Under the pieces are notes generated by a model, which worked only from the letters and a program-made list of their open reading frames with translations, was not told the origin of the DNA and ran no database searches. Source: Serpula lacrymans var. lacrymans S7.9 (taxonomy: Eukaryota; Basidiomycota; Agaricomycetes; Boletales; Serpulaceae). Taken from it: DNA of 64,000 nt. The stretch spans positions 2,105,968 to 2,169,967 of the forward strand of contig NW_006763293.1 in the NCBI RefSeq assembly GCF_000218685.1, read 5' to 3'. This document shows positions 9,947-21,291 of this stretch, one piece after another (the stretch's first letter is position 1; the number at the start of each line of letters is the position of its first letter). Made by a program: the position numbers and the translations under genes.

Positions 9947-12020
9947 TCAGAGGATTGTGTATAAGTGAAACATTTGCGCTTTTTCTAAGCGGTCGAGGAT
10001 GCGAACACATTGTATCTCGAAAAATAGGCGGCCGTTGATACCACTAAACGGATGTTTACAATGTGTGATTAAAAGATGTTCGGTGACATCAGCTGTAAAC
10101 TGGATGACAGCCCCCATATTCCGAATTGCTCGAGCAAAATGCTGCAAAATGCTGCAATAGCTCCAGTTTAGGGATATTAAAATGCTCAATGGTTGTAGAG
10201 GCACCTTGATGAACTTCAGCATCCAGGATCGCTTGTTTGTTCTCGTGGAATTCAGACAAGGAAGCCACCATAGCCTTCACAGATGACAGAGTATGCATAG
10301 GGGATTGAGCTTGATAGATGAAGTCGACAAGAGCATGTATAGCTCGCAAGAAAGAAGGGGTAACTGTGCCTGCTGATGTTGCAATGATCGTCCTCTGTAT
10401 TTCACAATGTTTGCGTCCTGTCATTTGTTTGACATGCAAGATACCGTTCCCAAAATGCCTGAAACCCACTCTTGCATGCAGGCTTCTGTAACGTGCGTTA
10501 AGCTCATCTCTTCCAACAGCTTCTTTACACCACAGCAAGACATGATCAAAAAAGAACTTATGTCATGTATGTAGAATTTCAGGAACAAGAAATTTACTCG
10601 GGTCTGCAAGAGGCCAACTGCGCCAAAATGGATGATGAACATTGCTGAGACCTTTAGACTTTGCTTCTGGTACAAAGTTAGCAAAGTCCCACATATTGCA
10701 TTGGATACTGTTGATAGCTAACAGTGTATTGATGCCTAACCGTGGTTGATGTGGTTGATTATCGCCGAATTTGCTCAAGCGAGCATGTGAGACTGGTGAG
10801 AGATTCTTTGTCGTGCATACTATCATTTGCTGCTTTGGTAAATCAGCAACCCAAGCAACGAGAGGTGTATATGCTCGACGGGCTACACCATTCGGATCAG
10901 CCATCCACAGGCCTGTGCTAGTCACGGCCTTCAGATTTTTTGTAACAATGTCCATACATGAATGCCAGACGCAATCTGACAGAATGGATTGATATTCGGT
11001 ATGGCAGTCCAGGAATGTTGGAACTGGTAGGAAAGCTGTGCACAGCAAGAGTGTGATGTAGCTTTCATACGCATGTCAGAAAATATGTTGGCGAGAGTTA
11101 AGAAGGTAGGGTGCATGTCTATGCCACCTGTTCCCCGAGTGACTGTTGTCTTGTCCGAAGCACCAATAACCCCTACAAGTGTAGAACCGGTAGGAAGCTG
11201 GTCCTAAAATATTTATCAGGTTGAGAAATTGTGGTGAAGTAGGATTCACATGCCTGTAAAGCCCATGCATAGTCACCTGTCATCCACTTGCTATACTCTC
11301 ATTCACCCTTGCTATTCCATACTCGTTTTGGGTCCATCATCATGTGTTTAGCGAAGACAGGGTTTCCAAAAAGCAACTTCACAACTTCCAAACCATCCCT
11401 ATACAGTAAAATCATGGGTTTTTCCGTTTGATAATTTCCCACCTTTATTTCTTCCATTTTCCATACAGGCCCACTTGGAAGTACCCAAAAAAGAAGTTAG
11501 GCGATATGCAGAACTGAAACTCAACTTTGACGGATCTTTAGTCTAGTAAAGTGTCAGCATTTGATAAATCCTAGCTAGTGAAGACTTACTCAAGCAAGTT
11601 TCAAGAACTTATCAATCTGCAATTGATTGAGCAATTCTATCAGGAATTTTGCCAGCTCCCATTCGTTCCGTGAGGCAAAGGGCCAAAATATGTTGTGAAT
11701 GTGTTTGTGTGCATATTGATCAGCATTCATCTCTTCTAAAACATTCGGTAGTCGGCCGTAGTCATATGCTGAGTGAGGGTGATAAGAGATTGTGGTTCCC
11801 GATGGGTGGATGCCTTGATTCTCCCAGTGAGGCAGATTAGTAGGTAAGTTGCCAAGATCATTCCACTGGTGAGATCATTCACTATTTGCAGTAGAAAAGG
11901 GTACTGGAACGCAGGAGAGAAAAGGGTCATTGAGGTGAGTGATAACTTCTTGCCAATCTTTGAACTGCGCAGAGCACCCCTCAGTAGGACAATTGAGCCA
12001 TCATGGATAGGTTGTTCCAT
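9947..12020 (-). pseudogene. Plavaka-type transposase remnant
   Basis: Minus-strand fragments in N-to-C order match Plavaka transposases, a CACTA-related group common in basidiomycetes. Near 11.9 kb is a piece with a DWQE-type motif. At 11.1-11.2 kb is a DKTTV...GTGG segment. At 10.6-11.0 kb is GLWMADPNGVARRAYTPLVA, with a SPVSHARLSKFGDNQPHQPR segment and a PFWRSWPLADPSKF segment. At 10.0-10.5 kb are VKQMTGRKHCEIQR, a LVDFIYQAQSPMHT helix and NIPKLELLQHF. Frames change between blocks and stops intervene. The segment 9,467-9,946 is probably the eroded C-terminus. Terminal inverted repeats were not found. Confidence 0.8.
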
Positions 12021-12950
12021 GTCTGCGATACACCTGGTAAGTCTACTACTGCATCATCATCTCCTCCTGCTATCATGTCTTCTGGTGAGAGTGTCCTGCT
12101 CACTGATCTTCCAGACCTATCTCCCAACAGTTCTCCCGGTAATTCTGACACCGAAAACAAAAATGATGTCCCCCCTACCTCTGACTCTGAGATGCCTTGT
12201 GACAACAGAGCTGGTATTTCACAGGGGGAAAAATCCAATTTCATAGGTGCCCAGCCCTATATCATACATAAGGACAAAGGTCCTGTCCTACGCTCGCCCC
12301 GCTCGTTGAAAAAAGACACTACATACACTCCTTATTCTCGCACTTGGAAGACTTATAATGGACCAATTCGAAAGAAATTACCCTCTCCTATCACAAAGAT
12401 TGCTACAAAGATCAAACCTATAGGGTCTTCTGTACCAAAACACTTCTCCCAACATGCGGTAAGGATTCACAGACTCTCAGCTAGCAATAATTTATTAATG
12501 ACCTCTGACATGTTTAGGTAGAAGAACTTACGAAGAGCTTGTCTTTCATGCTCCCTGATAAGGATGACCTTACTCCCGACAATGTTCAGAAGGCCTTTGA
12601 AATTCAGACAGCCAAGAGAGAGAAATTACGGTGCAAAGTCCAGTTCAGTGCTTGGAATATCAAGCTCTCGTCAGGAATGATGGGCCTCCATCAAAATATA
12701 TTAAACGCCAGCCACACAAACCTCATAAAAGTTGATAAGGAGGTTTTAGTGCCCAAAGGTTTTATGGATGAGAATGGCATGAGCTATGCAGATCCAGATG
12801 ACGACCCTCATGCAGGCATTAGTCCTGGATCCCTTTATGGTGACAATGGGTGGAGCTCTGATGGCATTCCAGACAATTATAACTCTGATACCATTCCATC
12901 CAACGAGTATAATTCGGAGTATGAAGATGAGAAGAATGCTATGGTCAGTC
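12003..12950 (+). CDS. Unrecognised protein gene, 3' part cut off by Gypsy1
   Basis: The ATG at 12,003 opens 152 codons (exon 12,003-12,458). A 59-bp intron (GTAAGG...TTTAG, 12,459-12,517) then joins in frame to an exon starting VEELTKSLSFMLPD. That exon reads to about 12,950, where it meets a possible GTCAGT donor. The product is Ser/Pro-rich at the N-terminus, then basic (YSRTWKTYNGPIRKKLPSP), and acidic Asp/Ser/Tyr-rich at the end. I recognise no domain. The Gypsy1 insertion at 12,976 separates it from whatever lay downstream, which resumes at 27,192. It is divergent from, and abuts, the Plavaka remnant, so it may be an accessory gene of that element. Confidence 0.45.
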
Positions 12951-12975
12951 CTTGTCCTCAGATTCTCGTACTCAT

Positions 12976-13362
12976 TGTTACGATAACACAATTTCCGGAC
13001 ATCTCCTTTCCTTTTTATTCTCCGCTTTAACTTTATACTTTAAGTGCCACGCGGCATTTCCCTTTCTCGCGCCGCGTTGCCTTCCTTTTACTTTTAGACT
13101 TAACTCTCTCACGCAGTGGAGCTGGCCATACGGGCTAGACCCTATGACATCATCAGCCACTGCCTTCATCAACTGTATAGTACATATGTACAAACAAACC
13201 TGTAGTAGTATATATACCCCAATAGATCCAGGAGACTCCTCAGCGAGTCCTCCTGTTGTATACCAACAAACTCTCTGCAGCTTAAGGGGTAACCACTCCC
13301 TCAACATCTTCCTTATAGTGTGTTCTTGTGTGCGCCAGAGTAACTAACTCTTGGTTGTTACA
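12976..13362 (+). repeat. Gypsy1 5' LTR
   Basis: TGTTACG...GTTACA, 387 bp. It contains TATATATA (13,209-13,216). The predicted transcription start, AGCGAGTCCT, lies at 13,242-13,251, 33 nt after the start of the TATA box. An antisense open frame spans most of the LTR and is present identically in the 3' LTR; I treat it as a by-product. Confidence 0.95.
13209..13251 (+). promoter_or_regulatory. Gypsy1 LTR promoter: TATA box and inferred transcript start
   Basis: TATATATA at 13,209-13,216 is followed 33 nt later by AGCGAGTCCT (13,242-13,251). The start is inferred because this 10-mer is the exact reverse complement of the sequence next to the LTR (13,365-13,374), as in Tf1-type elements whose mRNA 5' end primes reverse transcription. 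From 13,242 to the gag ATG at 13,883 I see no other ATG. Confidence 0.65.
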
Positions 13363-13364
13363 TT

Positions 13365-13374
13365 AGGACTCGCT
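13365..13374 (+). other. Gypsy1 primer-binding site (self-priming type)
   Basis: AGGACTCGCT lies 2 nt inside the 5' LTR. It is perfectly complementary to AGCGAGTCCT in the LTR at the predicted mRNA 5' end. No typical tRNA-complementary TGG motif occupies this position. Confidence 0.65.
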
Positions 13375-13882
13375 CTTTCTACTCTCTCACACGTTTGTGC
13401 AAAAAAGTCCCACTGGGCACCCGGACTCCAGGGTGAAGGAGATTGGTTAGCGGTTAGGAATATCCCACATAGCAGATAGGTGCGCTCCTAGCGACGGCCT
13501 TGTAGTGCTTCGGGAGAAGAACGCAAACCTTCGATACGCGGCCCCCAGCGTTAAGGGGAGTACCTTAGCTCAGCAGTCGGTGTGGAACCACTGTTGATTA
13601 GATTTAGAATACAAACTTTCACTTTCGAATACCTCTGACCAGGCCGGGCACTTGCCTCCGCCAGTCTGGAGAAGGGTTGACAGCTTAACAAGTGGACCAC
13701 CCCCTGACAACCGTTCGGACCAGGGTTTATTACGTTTACATTTTATATACATTTTCAAATACTATAGTGTGGGTAGTCGGAGATTGAGATCCGATACTCA
13801 GCTGGGAAGAGGTTGATCCGCAGATAGCAAGCGGGGACCCCCAGTTACCTATTTTTACGTTACCCAAAGAGAACAAGTCGAC

Positions 13883-14553
13883 ATGTCGTCGCAACCCCAA
13901 GATATGAATGCGCTACTGCACGCAATGCGTGTGCAGATAGCTGAATTAACCTCGCAGCTCGCCGAGATACAGGCCAACCCCCCTGTAGCAACCCCCTCGG
14001 TAGAGAAAAAGTTTAATAAGAAAGTCGAAGTCGTCGCTGACCCTGGCGCCTTCGAAGGAGACAGAGCGCGATTTGCCGAATGGTGGATCAAGCTCCAGAT
14101 TTGGGTCAAGGCGAACTGGGACGCTTTCGCCGACGATTTTGAGGTAGCCACTGCGGTGCTATCTCGCCTAAAAGGACCTGTGGCGGGTCGATACGCCCAA
14201 GTAAGACTCCAGGAATGCTACACCGCGGGTGTGTGGCCCACCTGGGACGATCTCAAAACAGAGATCGAAAAATATTTCAAACCGCAAGCTGAGCGTGACT
14301 GGGCGCGTCAGCAAATCCGTTCCTTCAAACAAGGAAACATGAGGACGGATGATTTCGTAACCCGGTTCCTGGCCCTCTCAATCCAAGGGGGTCTTGGCAA
14401 TGAACACGCAGTGGAACTGCTAGAACGCAATGTGAACCCTCGCATTGCAGAACAGATCTATCTGCAGGATACACGAAGTGACAACTTGGCCCTGGCGGCT
14501 GAGGAAGTACGACGAGTCGGTAGAGCCATAGAGCTCTACACCATGCACCAAGG
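13883..14553 (+). CDS. gag: Gypsy1 gag, 5' part (split by nested Gypsy2)
   Basis: Gag polyprotein forming the virus-like particle. The ATG at 13,883 is the first ATG after the predicted transcript start. An N-terminal helical region (MNALLHAMRVQIAELTSQLA, about residues 8-27) is followed by the retrotransposon gag core (FAEWWIKLQIWVKANW, then YFKPQAERDWARQQIRSFKQ). After 223 codons and two bases the frame is broken by the nested element at the duplicated CAAGG. The reading frame resumes without other damage at 22,588. The 520-bp leader 13,363-13,882 has no gene. Confidence 0.9.
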
Positions 14554-15249
14554 TGTGAGGCAACGATAAACTATAACAAAAACTAAACCTATCTCCTTCT
14601 GCACTTGCAGGGAGTAAGGGTCCAATGAGCTTTGAGGTCGACAGACGCTAGAAATATAGCGAGTAGAGGACTTTGAGAGGTAAGCTTCAAAGGTTCTTGT
14701 TGAGGAGTAAAGCGGGTAAATTCAGTAATAGAAAGCTAAGGAGCTATACATGAATAGGTACGTCTTTATATAGGGAACTGTCCGTTCCTCAGACCGAAAG
14801 GAGAATATACGAAAAGTGGTCTGAGGAATTAATCTACCAATAAGAAAAAGGGAGAGTAACTATTGTACGACTTCTGGCTTGATTAATCAGCAGGTGAGAG
14901 ACTTGTACTAATAATAGAAGATTGTCACGCGTGGTCAGGAACCGTATCCTCATGATGAGGTACGATTCTAGATAAGGCGTTATTAGTATTACCAGGCTTT
15001 ACTGGGGCTTGGAGCTGGTTGGCGAGATGCCTACTACCAGTCCCTACCCAGTGTGCTGGCTGGCTGGGAGCGATGCCCAGTCTCTGATCTGTGATATAAA
15101 ATGGTAACGATGGTTAAGAAAGCCTGTGAGGGCTATGAGAAGTAGAACGGCAAACGATACCTCTAGCCCTAGAGCCAGAGGCGTAATGGGAAAAGCGTTC
15201 GAGAACCAAGACATAGTGAAGATAAGGAAATAATAAAATGGTCCTTACA
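14554..15249 (-). repeat. Gypsy2 3' LTR
   Basis: On the plus strand TGTGAGGC...CCTTACA, 696 bp, reading identical to the LTR at 21,887-22,582. The adjoining inner sequence (15,250-15,264), read on the minus strand, is the polypurine tract AAAAGGGGGGGGTAA, which primes plus-strand DNA. Confidence 0.95.
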
Positions 15250-15262
15250 TTACCCCCCCCTT

Positions 15263-18200
15263 TTATATTCTTGTCCCAAGAATCTTAGCGCCGCAGTCCG
15301 TGAAGCGGTTTGTGATCCAGTCGAAGAGGCGGGGTTTTTCGGTTGTAGTAGTGAAATTTTCGTAAGGACGAAATCGTAAAGCGGCGGAGGCGATGACACG
15401 TGGGGCGGCGGGTTGTTTGCGGTGGAAGGTGGCAATAAGCGAGGGGGAATTTTTTAAATGGTGGTCGGGTTCCCACGTCCTCTCTGTGATCGGGTATCCC
15501 TTCCAATGGACGAAGTAATCGAGCTTAGCCCCTTTGAGTTTAGTGGGCCGAGAAGCAATGATTTCTTCGGCTTCGTATTCGACTGCGCCATCAACTTGGA
15601 TCGGCGGAGGTTTCGAGGTACGAGGTTGATTAGGGAACTCCGGCGTGTGATACGGTGATAAGAGGATTTCGTTGAATACGGGATGGATCGCCTTCCAGGA
15701 TCTAGGGACATCAAGGAGATAAGCGGATGGGCCGACTTTTGCCTTTACCGTAAACGGGCCAAATCGTTTGTCATCTAACTTCTTCATCGGTCGATCGGTG
15801 GAGATATGAGTTCCCTCTAACCACACCTTATCTCCTTTGTGATATTCTCGTGCTTCCGTGCGTTTCCGGTCATAGTACTTTTTGAGGTTTTGATTCGCGA
15901 GTAATAATGATTGTCGAGTTTGTTCGTGTAGTTTTGTCATAGAGGTTGCGAAATCTTCGGCAGCTTGCGAGCACCCTGAAGGCTTCTGACCGGTTCCTTT
16001 ACGAGGGTGAGAACCATAATTTACAAAGAAGGGGGTCTGATTGGTTGCGGAGTGAAGATGATTGTTGTATGTGAACTCGGCAATGGCTAGCCAATCAGCC
16101 CAGTCGTCTTGTCGGTGATTAATGAACGTGCGTAGGTAATGTTCCAGGTCTTGATTGATTCATTCGGACTGCCCGTCAGTTTGGGGACGGTAACCTATTG
16201 ACAGACCGGGTTCAATCCCAAGGGTTTGATAGAAGTCCTTGGTGAAGTTCGACATGAATTGAGGTCCTCTATCCGATATAATCTTTTCCGGGATGCCGTG
16301 TAGTCGTATAACCGAATCTCGTAGTTGTTTGGCGTAGCCTAACGAATCAAGAGTAACGTGCGTTGGTACGAAGTGAGCCATTTTCGAGAATCTGTCAACA
16401 AAAACCTGGATAGCATCGTATCCGTTTGACTCTGGTAATGCTCCGATGAGATCCGTTGTGATTATCTGCCAAGGACGATCAGGGATCGGATTTGGATGGA
16501 GGGGAGCATGCGGTTTTTGACGATGCGACTTTGTTCTCTGACATATCTCGCATCCTGCGACATATTTCCTGATATCTCTCCTGAGGCTAGGCCACCAGAA
16601 TGATCGGTTTACTCCTTCGTGCGTCTTCTTTCTCCTGGGTGTCCACTGAGGCTGGTGTCATGTTCTTCTTCGATAATACGTGCCCTCAACTTTGGATCTT
16701 GGGGTACGTAGATTTTGTTTTTGAAGGACCCTAACGTCAACTCGTCTTCTTTCTCATTTCCTATCCAGACGATTCCGTCTCGTTTCTTCCAAACCTTTGG
16801 ATCTTCTTTCAACTTCCTTACTATGTAATCGTCTAGTTTGTGCTGCGAAGCTAGCAGCTCGTCCAGGTAGTGTTCTTCTAACACGTCCTCCATAGTATAA
16901 ATGTTTGCTTCCGCGAGCTGAGGTAGAAGGACCTGTCCTTCGTTGTCTCTCTCGCCTCTCGGATGGTCTACTCTTCGGCTAAGTAGGTCCGCTTTCGTGT
17001 TCACCGAGCCTTTCACATGCTCTAGCTTGAAATCGTATCTCGCTAGTGTGTCCATCCACCTAGCTTGTCGTCTGTTTACCTTCTGGGGGTCTCGGAAGTA
17101 GGTGAGGTTTTGATGGTCGGTGAATATGGTGAACTGGTGTTTAGCTCCCATGAGGAGGTGTCGCCATTCTTCTAACGCATGCATTACCGCTAGCATCTCT
17201 TTATCCCAGATAGCGTAATTTCTCTCTGCAGGGTTCATCGATTTTGACAGGAATGCGACCGGTCTCCATTTCCCTTCTTGCTGCTGGGATAACACTGCTC
17301 CCGTGGCGTAGTTGGAGGCATCACATTCAACTTTGAATGGATCCTCGTCGTTAGGGATTGCGAGTGTGGGCGAAGTGGTGATTGTCTTTTTGAGAACGTC
17401 GAACGCTCGTTGTTGGTCTTCAGCCCACTCCCAGTCTACCTTTCCGGTGAGAATCGTCAGCGGTTTGGCAATCTTTCCGTAGTCTCTGATGAATCGTCTG
17501 TAAAAGTTTGAAAACCCTAGGAATGACTGTAACTCCTTCTTTGTTCGTGGTATCGGCCATTCTGCAACTGCCTGTACTTTTAGCGGGTCCATACGAATCG
17601 TATCATGGGAGATGATCATTCCCAGATATTCGACTTCTTTCTTTTCAAACTCACATTTCTCTGGTTTGAGATATAATTGATTGTCTGCGAGTATCTGAAG
17701 AACTTTGGATACGATCTTCCTGTGTTCTTCTAACGAGTCGGTGAATATCATGATGTCGTCGAGGTATACAATAACTGATCCTTCGTTGATTAGGTCTCGG
17801 AGAAGTCGGTCCATCATTGTCTGAAAGGTGGCTGGGGAGTTCGTGAGTCCGAAGAACATAACCAGAGGTTCGAACAGTCCTCTGTTAGTTCTGAAGGCGG
17901 CCTTGTGCTCATCTCCTTCTTTGATTCAAACATTATTATATCCCCAACGGACATCCAGCTTGGTGAAGAATCTCGCTCCTTTGAGTCGGTTTATCAATTC
18001 TGAAATGAGGGGTAACGTATATCGGTTTTTGATCGTGAGGGCGTTGAGTTTCCGATAGTCTTGTACCGGTCTGAGAGATCCGTCTTTTTTCTTGATAAAG
18101 AAGAACGGGGATGCGTAAGGGGATTTCGATACTCTGATCCTCCCTGTCTCCAGGTTCTCTTTCAAGAATTCGTCAAGATGAATTTGTTCGTCTCGGTTAA

Positions 18201-19172
18201 GTGGATACGTTTTACAGTCTAGACCTTTGGCTTCTGGTAGGAGTTCAATTGCGTGGTCCCAGACTCGTTGTGGGGGTAGTTTATCAAATGACGCTTTTGT
18301 GAATACTGGCTCAAAATGATGATAAAACGGGGGAACGACGTCTCTGAACGTGAGTGTTGACTTTGCTCGTTCTGATTCTTCCGCAATCTGTTGGCTTTTG
18401 GTCTGAGATACGTTGCTTTCGACGGAAATTTTGTCAATCCTGCTCTGTAAGTCTACAGCGATGACTCTATCTCCGTCTTCAGGGTGATACTCCGTATCAT
18501 CAGAAGGGTACGTGATAGTGTTTGTTTGCCAGTTGATGTCGGGATTCGTGCGTCGTAGCCAGTCGTGTCCTAATAAAATTCTGGCCTCTCTTTGTCCAGT
18601 GACCAGGAAGTCCATTAATTCCGTGCGACCTGCCACAGTTAGGCGAAGTGTCACATATTCCGTTAAAGGTCCAGTGCGATTCTTGGTTCCATCGGCGTTT
18701 GAGACAATAACACGAGTTGGCAGTGGTTTTGTGGAAATGTTGTGTTGCCGAACAAAGGCTTCGTCAATGATAGAATCTGTGCATCCTGAATCTATCAAAA
18801 CTGGTATGACATGCGTCTGGTGATCGTCGATAGTGGATAATTGACATTGTAGCGAGAGTTTGCGTTGATGAGATGGGGGGAGGGATGAGAAATCTTTGAT
18901 CACATTCAACTGCTCTACGATATACTCTTCATCGTGTTGCTTGAGTAAATTGATTGTATCCGTCGTGATGTGTGGGTAACACTGGGGTGAGGCCCAGTTC
19001 CGAACCAATGCTTTGGCTCTTTCTTCTTTCTGGTCTTTAATTCGTCGAGCCAACCATTCCGCTGAATGTGGCTTAGCGTATTTCTCGGCACGTGGGTTTT
19101 GGGAAACATGTTTCGATTTATCAGTTACAAATACATTTTCCGAACCGTGCTTACTGGTCAGAGAGTCCGTGC
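15263..19172 (-). pseudogene. pol: Gypsy2 pol (protease, RT, RNase H, integrase, chromodomain), broken
   Basis: Minus-strand order: aspartic protease with VLIDSGCTDSIID (about 18.8 kb); RT with [25 protein letters not shown] and catalytic YLDDIMIFTD; RNase H (VECDASNYATGAVL, IFTDHQNLTYF); integrase zinc-binding and core (DRGPQFMSNFTKDF); and a C-terminal chromodomain (DYFVHWKGYPITERTWEPDHH, about 15.45 kb). Breaks are a TGA at 17,926-17,928 after GYNNV, a one-base A-run deletion near 16,620, and a TGA at 16,160-16,162. Between breaks all catalytic motifs are intact. In chromoviruses the chromodomain directs integration toward heterochromatin marks. Confidence 0.92.
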
Positions 19173-20093
19173 TTACTCCTGACCTTCGAGAAAATCCTTC
19201 GTCTTTGTCTCCTCCTGGGTTGTGGTTGCTTCTCTAGCTGCAACTTTCTTCAGAGGGCAGTTCCTTGCGATATGACCCGGCTGGCCACATCCGTAACATA
19301 ATCTGAACCGACTCTGTCGGTCCGTATCCATGGGTACACCTTGTCCGGGGAACACACCTCTCTGAGGTTGATCCTCGAACCTTCTTGCATACTGATTCGT
19401 CTGGGGTCTCGCCATCTGCTGTGGCTGCGGCTGTTGCACATGCTGGTGCGTATACGTCTGTTGTCTGTTGATAGGTCGCGACGGCTGCGTGACTTCTCTC
19501 TTCCGTCTTTCGTCTAACTGAAACTCTTCTCTTTATGCCTCCCATGCGTAGGCTTGCGTTTTCCACTCAGCAAATGTTTTTGGTAGGTCTCTCTGGATGA
19601 TGACGAAATCACAGATTCGAGAGTGAAGATTCTTTTTGAGAATTCGATTGATCACGTCGAAGTGAGTGGTAGCGTCATATCCGGCCTTGTCCATGAGCAT
19701 TGTGAAATGGCTAAAGAATTCGTCGCAATGCTTATTCTCCTGCTTGTATGTCTCAATCTCGTTTACCGCCTGCGATCTTTCGTTTGGATTCCCGAATACT
19801 TGGGCTAGATCGGTTAGGACGGTCGAGAGAGTCGGCCATACGGGGGTAGTTGCGTCGAGAGCTTTGGTAAGCACGTTCTCTTTCCAAGCTTTTACTGTCG
19901 ACGTTCCTTGGTCGCTGATTTTGGACAGGAGGTAGATGAGCTTCGTCTTCTCGTCTGGAAAGTAGGATGCGTAGGCGGTTAAGTACAACTGTAGTGCTTG
20001 GCGCCATGCTATGAATCGTTCCTTCTCTCCTTTGAATTCGAAGGGTTCTGCTGCGAGTGTTACTTTGCCGTGTAACTGCGTGGGGTTAGACAT
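19173..20093 (-). pseudogene. gag: Gypsy2 gag with CCHC zinc knuckle, one premature stop
   Basis: The first ATG downstream of the transcript start is at 20,093 (MSNPTQLHGKVTL), and I take it as the Gag start. The frame is open farther upstream (a Pro-rich stretch) but without ATG. A gag core (FIAWRQALQLYLTAYASYF, then FSHFTMLMDKAGYD) is followed by a TAA near 19,532 after TQAYAWEA. The other copy (29-30 kb) has an Arg codon there and reads on. The C-terminal third contains the knuckle CYGCGQPGHIARNC and ends at 19,173. A single stop in an otherwise clean frame suggests recent inactivation. Confidence 0.88.
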
Positions 20094-20238
20094 GGATGAG
20101 GGTTTTGGAGGAATTGGAGGTGGAGGTGGGCGTGTAGGTGGTAGCGGTAGGGTTTGTCTGGGTGGAGTCTCTGGTTCTATGGACGGTCTTGGGTTTCGAT
20201 ATTCGGAAAACACTTTGAAGGATTGAAGCGAGGTTTAT

Positions 20239-21291
20239 TTAGTTTGAATCGTAATCAAACTCGTCACTCCAATCGTTAGAAGTAAATCCAAAAATATTCT
20301 CTTCTTCTTCCAAATCTCTTTCTACCTGTGAGCTAGTGGTAGAATTACTGTCCAAGTTCGAGGTTGCTTCGTCTGGTGAGGGGGTTCTTTCAATAAGAAC
20401 GTTTCCTCGGATCAATGATGAGACGGGAGGGATATAAGAGAAATTTCCGTTGGTCAGATGGTACCCTGGTTTGTACTGCGAGTAGACTCTGTTGTTATCT
20501 CGAATAAGTACCCCCCAGAACTCGGTGTTGATCTCGGTAACGATGAATCGATCTGTGGGGTGGCGGATGACTAAATCAAAAACTTCTTTCCCGTAGTTTT
20601 GGTATTCTCTGAACAATCGACAGATGTTCCTGATCTGTCTTTGTTCTCTTTCCCAATTCCTTCCTTCGAGGATCTCGTGTCCAATTTTAAACACTAGTTT
20701 GCGAAATTGCGATATGCAGGCTACTATCCTTCGTATGGCGTCGCGGCAGAAAGGGGTGACCACTAATACGTGGACTCCTGTTTTAAGATAATCTCGTTGG
20801 TTGAAGGCGTCGTTCTGTTCGGGAGTGAGGGGGACGTCGAAGAAGAATGGTATTTCCCGATAGAACTTGATGAGATCGGTTTCGTAAATTCCAATTCTTG
20901 TAAAAAGAAGTTCAAGAGGGGTAGGATTAAATGACGCTGTAACGTATACGTCAATTTTGGATGGTTCGAGGTAGGGCGTAAGGAATTCTAGGTAGGGTGC
21001 GGAGTAGGGTCGTCGGTGGATGATGATTCCACAGGGAAGTAGGTAGTGGATCTCTCTCCCGTCTTGTTCTGGTGAGAACGCAAGTTGGGGAGTTTCAACG
21101 TAGTTTGGAAGGTGATAGATGCGTGGAGAGATTCCGTCGGATAGTATAAGAAGAGCTGTCTTATGTTCTGCCGCTCGTCGTCTGAGGGCCCGTCTTTCTT
21201 CACTGTCGTTCCGACGAGGGGGTTCTAGAATTCTCTGTTCGTAGACTTCGATTGATAGGTGCTCTAGGTGTATCGAATTGAACCTGAACAA
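20239..21291 (-). CDS. Gypsy2 leader ORF B: Met-less open frame of about 350 codons, unknown
   Basis: Long open frame between the 5' LTR and gag, ending 145 nt upstream of the gag ATG. It contains no Met codon; the apparent first codon is TTG, so a conventional start is not visible. The composition is protein-like: a basic N-terminal region (SEERRALRRRAAEHK), a hydrophobic/aromatic middle (IKFYREIPFFFDVPLTPEQ, then GVHVLVVTPFCRDAI) and an acidic C-terminus (VERDLEEEENIFGF). No known domain is recognised. The truncated copy at 28.2-29.3 kb preserves most of the sequence with stops and one indel. The first 92 nt overlap ORF A in a +1-shifted frame. It could be expressed by non-AUG initiation, frameshifting or splicing, or not at all. 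Confidence 0.45.
   Translation of the reverse strand: MFRFNSIHLEHLSIEVYEQRILEPPRRNDSEERRALRRRAAEHKTALLILSDGISPRIYHLPNYVETPQLAFSPEQDGREIHYLLPCGIIIHRRPYSAPYLEFLTPYLEPSKIDVYVTASFNPTPLELLFTRIGIYETDLIKFYREIPFFFDVPLTPEQNDAFNQRDYLKTGVHVLVVTPFCRDAIRRIVACISQFRKLVFKIGHEILEGRNWEREQRQIRNICRLFREYQNYGKEVFDLVIRHPTDRFIVTEINTEFWGVLIRDNNRVYSQYKPGYHLTNGNFSYIPPVSSLIRGNVLIERTPSPDEATSNLDSNSTTSSQVERDLEEEENIFGFTSNDWSDEFDYDSN

Noticed and set aside
12978..13307. 109-aa antisense ORF within the Gypsy1 LTR (repeated at 26,802-27,131)
   Set aside because: Identical only because the LTRs are identical; it overlaps the promoter and start site and no protein family is seen.
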